From assembly GCA_963592135.1 (NCBI GenBank), contig CAVAVP010000015.1:3636-67635 (forward strand): a DNA stretch of 64,000 bases. Reading direction: 5' to 3'. Positions within the stretch are counted from its first letter, which is position 1, and the number at the start of each line of letters is the position of its first letter. Made by a program: the position numbers and the translations under genes. The notes below the pieces were generated by a model, which made no database searches, had not been told where the DNA came from, and was given only the letters and a program-made list of their open reading frames with translations. Below, piece by piece: positions 1 to 7,694 of the stretch. This stretch comes from UBA3700 sp963592135. GTDB taxonomy: Bacteria > Bacillota > Clostridia > Christensenellales > UBA3700.

Positions 1-1
1 T

Positions 2-1444
2 AATCCAACTGAAACTATAATAAAAGTTCCAAAACCAAAGTTAGGTTATAAAAGGAAAAAGGCAATAGGGTTAATAGCTCTGTTTTGTGTTTTTATGATA
101 GTTGTGTTTTCAGGTTTATCTATATTTGCTTTGTACCTTGGAACGGGAAGTGATAAATATCCACTAAGAGTAACAAATGAATTGCAGTTTAAAAAAGCAG
201 TCGAAGGGGGAAAGTCTATAATTCTTCAAAAAGATATAGAGATAAACAATTTAAATCTTGATGTTTATAAAAGCATAATAGATGGCAATGGACACACCTT
301 AACTATTAATAATTCTTCATCTTTTATAAACACATTAAGTGGAACCATACAAAATATAACTATTAAAGTTAGTAAAAACTTAGCAGTAAATACAGATTTT
401 GCTTATATTAAAGAAAATAAAGGTACAATAAAAAATGTAAATCTTGTTATAAATGGCGGATTTACAAGTTCTTTAAAAGAAGATAAATATTTAGGCCTTT
501 CTATTTTAGTATTAACTAACACGGATTCTGGATTAATAAAAAATGTACAAGTGTCTGGAGAGATAAATTTATCTTCAGTTGGAAATGAAAGTACGCAATT
601 TGCAATTTTTGCTTATGAAAATAATGGAACAATAGAAAATTGCACATCAAGTGCAAATATAACTACATCACTTGTAGACACATCAGTTTTTGCTTATTCA
701 AATTTGGGCGAGGTAAAAGGTTGTAAAAATAGTGGAAATATAGACTATTCAACGCAAAATATTTCTTGGAAACCACTTGTATCATGTGTAGTTGGAATCA
801 ATGAAGGTGGAAACGTAAGCGATTGTGAAAATGAAGGAACAATTAAGATAAATGTAAGTGAAAATAAAACTGGAGTTTACATCGGAGGTATTGCAATATA
901 TAACTATGGAACAATTACTCATTGTAAAAATACAGGCAAACTAAATATAGATATTGTTTTGTCTGTTGTGTATGCAGGTGGAATTGCAGCATTAAATTTG
1001 TCGGGCTATTCGTATGGTTATTTGTGCCAAGGAATAATTGAAAATTGTGTATCTATTTATGATATAGACTTAAGTGTATCAAATGAAAACTCATATGTCT
1101 ATATGGGAGGTATAGTTGGTGTTAATAGTGCCTATAATGATGGATGGAGTTATTACTATCCAGGTTATATTAATAATAGTATTGCTGTTATTAATTCCTT
1201 AAATTCAAATGGTGCAAGTGATAATAAATATATTTATGGTTTAGTAGGATTGGTTGAAAGAATAAGCGGAGAGAATAATGCTTATCTTAAAACTAGTCAA
1301 ATAGAAGGAGCGATGGCTACAACATATCAAGCTATAGAAGAGGGAAAAATAGTTAATAAACGTAAAATTTACGAAGAGTATGAAGGCTTAGTTTCAAAGT
1401 TTAGTGATATTGAAGAAATAAATAAATTGGAGATTTATTGGTAA
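2..1444 (+). CDS. Membrane-anchored beta-helix-like repeat protein (5' partial)
   Basis: The reading frame is open from base 2, so the gene starts before the window; the ATG at 95 lies inside a membrane segment and is not the start. The visible part begins with a basic stretch (PKPKLGYKRKKAIG), then one hydrophobic helix (about residues 20-45), then about 420 extracytoplasmic residues. These carry repeated motifs of the form N-x-G-x-I-x-x-C-x-N-x-G-x-I (for example NNGTIENC, NLGEVKGC, NYGTITHC). Such repeats are typical of right-handed beta-helix or GLUG-like surface proteins. The likely topology is a cytoplasmic N-terminus (perhaps a zinc ribbon, not visible here), one membrane pass and an outside repeat stalk. 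The ligand is unknown. The next gene overlaps its stop by one base, so the two are probably cotranscribed. Confidence 0.7.
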   Translation, partial: NPTETIIKVPKPKLGYKRKKAIGLIALFCVFMIVVFSGLSIFALYLGTGSDKYPLRVTNELQFKKAVEGGKSIILQKDIEINNLNLDVYKSIIDGNGHTLTINNSSSFINTLSGTIQNITIKVSKNLAVNTDFAYIKENKGTIKNVNLVINGGFTSSLKEDKYLGLSILVLTNTDSGLIKNVQVSGEINLSSVGNESTQFAIFAYENNGTIENCTSSANITTSLVDTSVFAYSNLGEVKGCKNSGNIDYSTQNISWKPLVSCVVGINEGGNVSDCENEGTIKINVSENKTGVYIGGIAIYNYGTITHCKNTGKLNIDIVLSVVYAGGIAALNLSGYSYGYLCQGIIENCVSIYDIDLSVSNENSYVYMGGIVGVNSAYNDGWSYYYPGYINNSIAVINSLNSNGASDNKYIYGLVGLVERISGENNAYLKTSQIEGAMATTYQAIEEGKIVNKRKIYEEYEGLVSKFSDIEEINKLEIYW

Positions 1445-1665
1445 TGAAAGAAGATGTAGCAAAAATAATTTTTTATTTATCTACAATTGTCTTAGGAATA
1501 TTAGATGTAATATTTATCATTTTTAGTGCAATTTTCTTATGTTTAGTATTAACTGGAGTGATTTTAGGAACAAAGGTGTTCATTATTTTGTTATTTATTC
1601 TTGCTGGACTTAATGCTTCGTTTTTAATATATATTCCTATCTATCTTAAAATTAGAAAAGACTAG
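1444..1665 (+). CDS. Small two-helix membrane protein, unknown function
   Basis: This 73-residue protein has two hydrophobic segments (about residues 8-36 and 42-66) and a charged end (KIRKD). The ATG at 1444 overlaps the preceding TAA by one base (TAATG). That is a translational-coupling arrangement, and I prefer it to the TTG at 1438. It probably acts in the membrane with the beta-helix protein before it or the ABC exporter after it, but I recognise no family. Confidence 0.6.
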   Translation: MKEDVAKIIFYLSTIVLGILDVIFIIFSAIFLCLVLTGVILGTKVFIILLFILAGLNASFLIYIPIYLKIRKD

Positions 1666-1724
1666 TTAAAAATGTTATATGTTTTTCTTAATATATGCTA
1701 TACTTTCCGTATTATAGGTGGTAT

Positions 1725-3455
1725 ATGCGTAAGTTACTAAAATTTTTAAAACCCTATAGGGCCCAATGTATAATTGCGCCTTTATTTAAGTTTTTAGAAG
1801 CATGCTTTGAGATTATAGTCCCAATATTAATGAAGGTAATAATCGATGAAGGTATTCCAAATGGGGATTCAGCATTAATATATAAGTACATAATTTTTAT
1901 TTTATGTATGGGAGCGCTTGGTTTGACAGTTTCTTGTATTTCTCAATATTTTTCAGCTGTTGCTGGAATGGGTATGGGAACTGTTTTGAGAAGAGAAGCT
2001 TTTTCTCATTTAAATACTTTAACTAATAAAGATATCGATGAGTTAGGTTCTTCTACATTAGTTACAAGATTAACATCAGATATAAATCAAGTATCAACAG
2101 GTGTTAATAGATTTTTAAGATTATTCTTAAGATCACCATTTATTATTATAGGTACTGTTGTTATGTCGTTTGTTATTGATGTATACATGGGAATTATAGT
2201 ACTTGCTTCAGTTCCTCTTATATTTTTAATAATTTGGTTTGTAAGCAAAGTTACAGTGCCAAGTTATAAAAATATTCAAAAAGATGTAGATAACGTTTCA
2301 CTAAAATCTAAAGAGAATCTTGAAGGTATAAGAGTTATAAGAGCATTCTCAAGACAAAACGACGAACAAGAAGAGTTTGATAAAACAATAAATAGTGTTT
2401 CTAAAAAGCAAATTAAAGTTGCTAAAGTTTCAGCTCTTTTAAATCCATTAACTTATGCTGTTACTAATATTGCAATAGTAGTTGTTTTGTGGCTTGGTGG
2501 TGGATTTGTAAATAAGGGACGATTAACTGCCGGAGAAATTACAGCGATTGTTAACTATTTAATTCAAATTTTAAATGCAGTGGTTATGCTATCTAATTTA
2601 GTTGTTATTTTAGCAAAGACACAAGCATCTGCAATAAGAGTAAGCGACTTTTTAGATACAAAACCATCATTTAATGATGAGGGTAATTCGTACATTGAAG
2701 TAGACGAAAATAAACCTAAGATTGAGTTTAAAAATGTAGATTTTGCATATAATGAAGATAAACTGGTTTTAGAGAATTTAAACTTTACTATTAAAAAAGG
2801 TGAAACCATAGGGATTATAGGTGGTACAGGTAGTGGTAAAACGAGTTTAATTAATTTAATTCCAAGGCTTTATGATGTAACAGATGGTGAGATCCTTATA
2901 AATGGAGTAAATGTTAAAAAATATACATTTAATCAACTTTGGTCAGAAGTAGCAATTGCTGTTCAACATTCAACATTATTTAAAGGTACTATTAGGAGTA
3001 ATTTAAAAATCGCTAATAAAGATGCAAGTGATGAGGATATGTATAGAGCATTAAAAATTGCTCAAGCTTATGACTTTGTTATGGAAAAGCAAGGTTTAGA
3101 TACAGAAGTTGCAGCAAAAGGAGCAAACTTCTCTGGTGGCCAAAAACAAAGATTAAATATAGCAAGAGCGGTTGTTCAAAATCCAAAAATATTAATACTA
3201 GATGATTCATCATCAGCATTAGACTATGCTACTGATTTAGAGTTGAGAAGATCTTTAAAGTCTTTAGAAGGATTAACGACAATAATTGTTTCTCAAAGAG
3301 TAGCCTCAGTTTTACAAGCAGATAAAATAATTGTACTTGATGATGGTAAAGTTGCTGGAATTGGCTCTCATGATGAATTATTAGGAGCAAATACTGTTTA
3401 TACGGAAATTTATGAATCACAAACAAGAAAGGAGGACTCAAATGAAAAAGTTTAA
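1725..3455 (+). CDS. ABC exporter subunit with degenerate ATP site (MdlB/LmrC type)
   Basis: This is a half-transporter of 576 aa with six N-terminal membrane helices (about 1-310) and a C-terminal nucleotide-binding domain. I chose the ATG at 1725 because AGGTGG lies just upstream; an earlier ATG at 1695 lacks one. The Walker A is GGTGSGKT (366-373) and the signature FSGGQ (469-473) is canonical. However, the Walker B catalytic Glu is Asp (LDD, residue 494) and the switch His is Gln (SQR, residue 524). This is the known pattern of the subunit that forms the non-hydrolysing site in heterodimeric exporters (LmrCD, BmrCD, TM287/288). It overlaps the next gene by 14 bases, and the partner carries the matching substitution. 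The substrate (lipid, drug or peptide) cannot be told. Confidence 0.92.
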   Translation: MRKLLKFLKPYRAQCIIAPLFKFLEACFEIIVPILMKVIIDEGIPNGDSALIYKYIIFILCMGALGLTVSCISQYFSAVAGMGMGTVLRREAFSHLNTLTNKDIDELGSSTLVTRLTSDINQVSTGVNRFLRLFLRSPFIIIGTVVMSFVIDVYMGIIVLASVPLIFLIIWFVSKVTVPSYKNIQKDVDNVSLKSKENLEGIRVIRAFSRQNDEQEEFDKTINSVSKKQIKVAKVSALLNPLTYAVTNIAIVVVLWLGGGFVNKGRLTAGEITAIVNYLIQILNAVVMLSNLVVILAKTQASAIRVSDFLDTKPSFNDEGNSYIEVDENKPKIEFKNVDFAYNEDKLVLENLNFTIKKGETIGIIGGTGSGKTSLINLIPRLYDVTDGEILINGVNVKKYTFNQLWSEVAIAVQHSTLFKGTIRSNLKIANKDASDEDMYRALKIAQAYDFVMEKQGLDTEVAAKGANFSGGQKQRLNIARAVVQNPKILILDDSSSALDYATDLELRRSLKSLEGLTTIIVSQRVASVLQADKIIVLDDGKVAGIGSHDELLGANTVYTEIYESQTRKEDSNEKV

Positions 3456-5190
3456 TAGTTCTGCTTTTAATAAATTAATGAAATATACATTAAAGTATTG
3501 GAAATACTTATTATTGGTTATTTTTACGGCTTTAATTGAGGTATTTGCATCTCTTTATTCTGTTATAAAGATTGGTGATGCAGTAGATTGTATGGTAGAG
3601 CAAGGAAATGTAAATTTTGATTTCTTATCTAAAATTTGTGTTTTAATTGGAGTTCTTGTACTTGTTTATGTATTATCGGAGTGGTTAATGGAATTATTTG
3701 CTTCAACAATAACATCAAATGTAGTTAAGGATATAAGACATAGTATGTTTGAAGCGATACAAAAAGTTCCTCTATCTTATATAGATTCTAATAAAACAGG
3801 AACCATTTTATCTAAAATGATAGTTGATGTAGATCAAATCTATGAAGGTCTTTTAATGTCATTTAACCAACTATTTTCAGGAATAGGAACAATACTTGCA
3901 ACAATTGCTATTATGATGTCTATAAACTATAAGATAGGTTTAATCGTAGTATGTATAACTCCATTATCATTAGTAGTTGCAACTTTAATAAGTAAAAGCA
4001 CACACAAATACTTTAAAAAACAATCAGAATTAAGATCAGACATCTCGGCTCAAGTTACTGATGCTGCAACTAATCCAACACTTTACAAAACTTGTAATTT
4101 TGGTGACAGAAGTGAAGAGATATTTGATGATGCAAACAAGACTTTAGAGAAAGTTTCAATTAAGGGAACGTTCTATTCATCTTTAACAAACCCATCAACA
4201 AGATTTATTAATAATGTTATTTACGCACTTGCTGGTCTTATAGGTGCATTTGCTGTAATAAATGGTGGAGCATTTAGTTTGACGGTAGGACAATTTACTA
4301 TGTTTTTGACTTATGCTTTAAAATACGGAAAGCCATTTAATGAAATATCGGATGTGTTTACTGAAATAGAAAGCGCTACAGCCTCAGCAGAACGTGTATT
4401 TGAAGTTATTGAAGCATTAAAAGAAAAAGAGGATAGCAGCGATGCTATCGTCTTAAAAGAAGTTCAAGGTAATATAGAATTAAAAGATGTTGCCTTTTCG
4501 TATACTAAAGATAAGAAATTAATAGAGAATTTAAATTTAAATGCAAGCCATGGAACAAATATTGCAATAGTTGGAAGAACTGGTTGTGGTAAGACAACAC
4601 TTATAAACTTACTTATGAGATTCTATGATATAGATGCGGGTTCAATAAAAGTAGATGGAAGTGACATATATGATGTTACTAGAAAAAGTTTAAGATCATC
4701 TTATGGAATGGTTTTACAAGAAAGTTATATTTTCTCAGGAACAATAAGAGATAATATTTTATTTGGAAGAAACGCAAGCGAGGATGAGATAATTGAAGCA
4801 GCTACAAAAGCTCATGCCTATAACTTTATAAAAAGATTACCACAAGGCTTGGATACAGTAATATCTGAAGGTAGTAATTTATCTGAAGGTCAAAAGCAAT
4901 TATTATGTATTGCAAGGGCAATGTTATATTTGCCAAATATGTTGATATTAGACGAGGCTACATCTTCAGTAGATACAAGAACCGAAATAAAGATTCAACA
5001 AGCATTTGATGAAATGATGAAAGGAAGAACATGTTTTGTAGTTGCTCATAGATTATCTACAATTAAGAAAGCTGATTGTATTTTAGTTATGGATAAAGGT
5101 CACATAATAGAGCAGGGTACACATAGTGAACTTCTTAAAAAAGGTGGATTATATTCAGAGTTATATAATTCCCAATTTGCTAAAAATTAG
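3442..5190 (+). CDS. ABC exporter subunit with catalytic ATP site (MdlA/LmrD type)
   Basis: This 582-aa half-transporter is the partner of the preceding gene. The ATG at 3442 follows AGGAGG at good spacing; the ATG at 3412 would place ten unlikely residues in front. Six membrane helices fill roughly residues 1-320, followed by the ATPase domain. The Walker A is GRTGCGKTT (378-386), the Walker B is LILDEATSS with catalytic Glu 505, and the switch His is 536, all canonical. Its signature is LSEGQ (480-484) rather than LSGGQ. A changed signature is expected in this partner, because it faces the degenerate Walker motifs of the other subunit. So one hydrolysing and one structural ATP site are predicted. 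No clear terminator follows. Confidence 0.92.
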   Translation: MKKFNSSAFNKLMKYTLKYWKYLLLVIFTALIEVFASLYSVIKIGDAVDCMVEQGNVNFDFLSKICVLIGVLVLVYVLSEWLMELFASTITSNVVKDIRHSMFEAIQKVPLSYIDSNKTGTILSKMIVDVDQIYEGLLMSFNQLFSGIGTILATIAIMMSINYKIGLIVVCITPLSLVVATLISKSTHKYFKKQSELRSDISAQVTDAATNPTLYKTCNFGDRSEEIFDDANKTLEKVSIKGTFYSSLTNPSTRFINNVIYALAGLIGAFAVINGGAFSLTVGQFTMFLTYALKYGKPFNEISDVFTEIESATASAERVFEVIEALKEKEDSSDAIVLKEVQGNIELKDVAFSYTKDKKLIENLNLNASHGTNIAIVGRTGCGKTTLINLLMRFYDIDAGSIKVDGSDIYDVTRKSLRSSYGMVLQESYIFSGTIRDNILFGRNASEDEIIEAATKAHAYNFIKRLPQGLDTVISEGSNLSEGQKQLLCIARAMLYLPNMLILDEATSSVDTRTEIKIQQAFDEMMKGRTCFVVAHRLSTIKKADCILVMDKGHIIEQGTHSELLKKGGLYSELYNSQFAKN

Positions 5191-5619
5191 AAAAAGTTTA
5201 ACTATATAATGGCTTATTAGCCAATCTGAATATCTGCTTAAGCTTAATTATGGTTATTATACTTTATTGACAAATATTTTTACGAATAATTGACCAATAT
5301 TTGTCAATATAGTTGAGCAATATTTTAGTGTTGTTTTAACTTATATATTCCGTATTTTTTAGTAATATATTATATAAATGAGGTTATGTGGCTTTTGAGT
5401 GTGAGTTTTCTTTAGTGATGGCATTTTATTTTCGATATTTGCGGTATTCTGTTTTCTATATTTGCAACAAAAGCAAAAAAAACTTAAAAGTTAGGCCATG
5501 TTTTTGGTTAGATTTTTTTTATGTAAAGGCTGTCAAACTATCCATAAATTTTATACTATTTGTCAAACCTTACGAATTTTCCAAATAATATTTTAAAATT
5601 AATATAAATAGCGTATTTA
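5191..5619. other. Non-coding stretch with a strong inverted repeat
   Basis: No convincing gene lies here. A 66-codon frame (5388-5588, GTG start) has a Phe/Tyr-rich composition of the kind AT-rich DNA gives by chance, and I do not call it. The main structure is a perfect 14-bp inverted repeat, TATTGACAAATATT at 5265-5278 and its complement at 5296-5309, with 17 bases between. It has no following T-tract, so it looks more like a protein-binding site or RNA structure than a terminator. Short TGTCAAAC repeats occur near 5528 and 5561. The genes on the two sides converge. Confidence 0.55.
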
Positions 5620-6777
5620 TTAATTATTTTCAGTATTGTTTTGTGTTAAAGCAGGTTCTATGTTTTGTTGTTCGGTTGAACTCTCTATGTTTTGCGATTT
5701 ATTTTCGATAGAGTTTTCTTGATTATCTAGAGTAAGTGTAGAGTTGCTTGTCTCAGTTTCTTGTTCTTGAGGTGTTGTTGTATGTTCAAGGTTTGGATTT
5801 TCTAACATTAACTCTTTTACTTTGTTCAAAGAAAGAGGAACGCCTATCTCTTCTTTTATATTTGCTGGCATTTGATCTTTTTTCCAAAGAAGGGAAGCAT
5901 AAACAACTTTTTCCTCTGGAGTTATAGCTAATTTATATATTTTTAATTTGTTTTTCTTGTTCATACCAAAGCCTATATTTCTTTTAATACATTTAGGGTC
6001 GGTAATTTCTCTTATTCCATCTAATACGTCGGCTTCAAGTAAGGTGTTTTTAATTTCAGTTATGCAATCAGTTAAAATAAAGCCAGTTAGTACTATCATT
6101 GGAAGAAGTAAAGATAGAAGTAGGGCTAGTGTTGAAGATAGCCAATTTAAAACATGGGATAGAACTGATGCAGAGCCAGTGTCAACATATGAACCTAGTA
6201 TATAATCTTCACGAATCCACCAAGAATCATCAACTGCATTTGAAGAGCCGTATGTTTGGAACCACCTAACACCATTTTCATCTTCCCAAACAGTCTTTAT
6301 ATGGTGAAATACAAGTGTTGATTCAGCCTTTGCGGCAGTTTTTATTTCGTTAGAATAAAATCCAAATGCTTGTTTAAATGAAACTTCGTAAGTTTTATTA
6401 GAGATTGTATCTGGCATAATTCTTTTACAACCACTTATACTAAAATCTTTATAAGAAGGATAGTAGTCATAAAAAGCTATAATATCTCCATCTTTTAGAG
6501 TATCAGTGTTTGTAGCTCTAACTAAAACATTATCTCCGATATTAAAGCCGCTTTTTACCATTGAGCCTGATATAACTTGTAGATTGCTATATCCAAACAT
6601 AGATGGAGGAGTATTTTGATTTTTACAGTTAAAACTTACTATAGAAAATAAAATACCAATCAACACTAAAAGAAAGCAAATAAGATCTAAAATGCTTCTT
6701 ATGGTTAACTTGATTACACCAATAGCTGTAATCTTTGGTTTTTTAGATAGTGAATTTATGCTTTCAATATTTTCCAT
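5620..6777 (-). CDS. sipW-like: SipW-type (ER-type, S26B) signal peptidase I
   Basis: This 385-aa protein has an N-terminal helix (about 26-48) followed by the serine peptidase motif SGSM, with catalytic Ser near residue 72. Box motifs of the family follow: GDNVLVR, LKDGDIIAFYD, the His of FHHIKTV (about 159) and the TYGSSNAVDD/ILGSYV region. Having His where bacterial LepB has Lys marks the ER/SipW type, which releases TasA-like matrix proteins. A second membrane segment lies at about 205-236. A cytoplasmic C-terminal tail of about 120 residues, rich in Glu, Gln, Asn, Ser and Thr, is longer than in B. subtilis SipW. It is downstream of the TasA-like gene on the same strand, so its substrate is probably that protein. 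The ribosome binding site is weak, which may keep the level low. Confidence 0.88.
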   Translation of the reverse strand: MENIESINSLSKKPKITAIGVIKLTIRSILDLICFLLVLIGILFSIVSFNCKNQNTPPSMFGYSNLQVISGSMVKSGFNIGDNVLVRATNTDTLKDGDIIAFYDYYPSYKDFSISGCKRIMPDTISNKTYEVSFKQAFGFYSNEIKTAAKAESTLVFHHIKTVWEDENGVRWFQTYGSSNAVDDSWWIREDYILGSYVDTGSASVLSHVLNWLSSTLALLLSLLLPMIVLTGFILTDCITEIKNTLLEADVLDGIREITDPKCIKRNIGFGMNKKNKLKIYKLAITPEEKVVYASLLWKKDQMPANIKEEIGVPLSLNKVKELMLENPNLEHTTTPQEQETETSNSTLTLDNQENSIENKSQNIESSTEQQNIEPALTQNNTENN

Positions 6778-6809
6778 AGTTTTGGTTTCTCTTGATATTA
6801 TAAGAAATT

Positions 6810-6849
6810 ATGCACCCTAAATCAAATCGAAATAGAGTGCATTTTTTTT
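6810..6849. promoter_or_regulatory. Hairpin between the TasA-like and SipW-like genes
   Basis: ATGCACCCTA (6810-6819) pairs with TAGAGTGCAT (6833-6842), ten pairs with one wobble. Read on the plus strand it is followed by eight T (6842-6849) and would act as a terminator. Read on the minus strand, in the direction of the flanking genes, it has no T-tract after it. There it may instead stabilise or process the TasA-like mRNA end and lower sipW expression. Confidence 0.5.
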
Positions 6850-6875
6850 CATTCGTTTGTTTAATCAGATTTTGA

Positions 6876-7427
6876 TTAAGCTTTTACTTGAGCTTCAAGT
6901 ACCCATGTAAATGTTCCATCTAAAACTGCAGATTTTAATGTATCTGTAACTGTAACTTTAACATAGTATACACTTGTAGCACCAGCTGCAACTGTAACTG
7001 AACTTGAAGAAGCTGCATATGTTACGCCATCAGCACTGTATTCAACTGTCATATTTGTATCATCATTACCTGCTTTATAAGATAATGTAGCAATATATGG
7101 ATTTTCTTCAGAAGAGTTTGTGAAATCAAACTTATAAACTACTGAATTGTTTTCTGCAGATAAATCTAAAGCTGTTGGGTTGATAGCTGTATTTTGATCA
7201 GCTGTTTCATAACCTGTGAATGTAGCTGTACCTTTTAATGTGTCAGACTTATAGCTTTCTGTAATCTTTACTGAACCAACTACATGTTTAGCAACGTATG
7301 TAACGTTAACTCCTGAAGTTGTTGTTTGTCTTTCGTAAGCGAATACTGCTACTGCAGAAACTGTCATCATGATCATAACTAAGCATAAAGCTGCTAATGA
7401 TACTATTAATCTTTTCTTTGTTGTCAT
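6876..7427 (-). CDS. tasA-like: TasA/camelysin-like secreted protein with SipW-dependent-type signal
   Basis: This 183-aa secreted protein probably forms or decorates a surface fibre. I chose the ATG at 7427 (MTTKKRLIV) because AAGGAG lies 8 bases upstream; the ATG 21 bases earlier would overlap that site. The signal peptide is KKR, a hydrophobic core, then AVFA, with cleavage likely before YERQT. The mature part is a beta-rich, Thr/Ser/Val-rich domain of about 155 residues ending in FTWVLEAQVKA, as in the peptidase M73/TasA/camelysin group. The name describes fold and context; no protease active site is visible. The SipW-type peptidase gene follows 98 bases downstream and a large InlB-repeat protein gene precedes it, so the three look like one surface-assembly locus. 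Confidence 0.8.
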   Translation of the reverse strand: MTTKKRLIVSLAALCLVMIMMTVSAVAVFAYERQTTTSGVNVTYVAKHVVGSVKITESYKSDTLKGTATFTGYETADQNTAINPTALDLSAENNSVVYKFDFTNSSEENPYIATLSYKAGNDDTNMTVEYSADGVTYAASSSSVTVAAGATSVYYVKVTVTDTLKSAVLDGTFTWVLEAQVKA

Positions 7428-7694
7428 AGTTTTTTTCTCCTTAAACAATTAAATTTTATTTCATAGTTTTAATTTTTTTTGAAACAGCAATTTTTATAAT
7501 TTGTGCCATTTCGTTTTTGACACCTACATTCTATCGTTTAAGTAATTACAAAATAATTACAAACAAATTGTAATTTTTTGCAACATCTGCCAGATTATAG
7601 ACAAAAATTGCCAAAAAAGCGAATTTTGCTTATGTTTTAACAAAAAAGGCTTGTAATTATTAAAAAATAAAGCAACAAATTGTTGCGATTTTTA
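7428..7694 (-). promoter_or_regulatory. Upstream region of the TasA-like gene with repeated AATTACAA boxes
   Basis: AATTACAA (7555-7562) and TTGTAATT (7568-7575) form a perfect 8-bp inverted repeat with a 5-base gap. A further direct copy of ATTACAA lies at 7543-7549, and TTGTAATT recurs at 7651-7658. These boxes sit 120-230 bases upstream of the TasA-like start and are good candidates for a regulator site. A GCAACA/TGTTGC hairpin (7672-7686) followed on the minus strand by a T-rich run ends the upstream InlB-repeat gene. The TasA-like gene therefore probably has its own promoter here. Confidence 0.45.
7672..7686 (-). terminator. Terminator after the InlB-repeat gene
   Basis: GCAACA and TGTTGC form a short stem around AAT. 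The minus-strand transcript continues into TTTATTTTTTAA. It lies directly after the stop at 7695. Confidence 0.5.

Noticed and set aside
5388..5588. Open frame of 66 codons in the gap after the ABC exporter
   Set aside because: GTG start, Phe/Tyr-rich composition typical of random frames in AT-rich DNA, no similarity to a known family and no partner genes.
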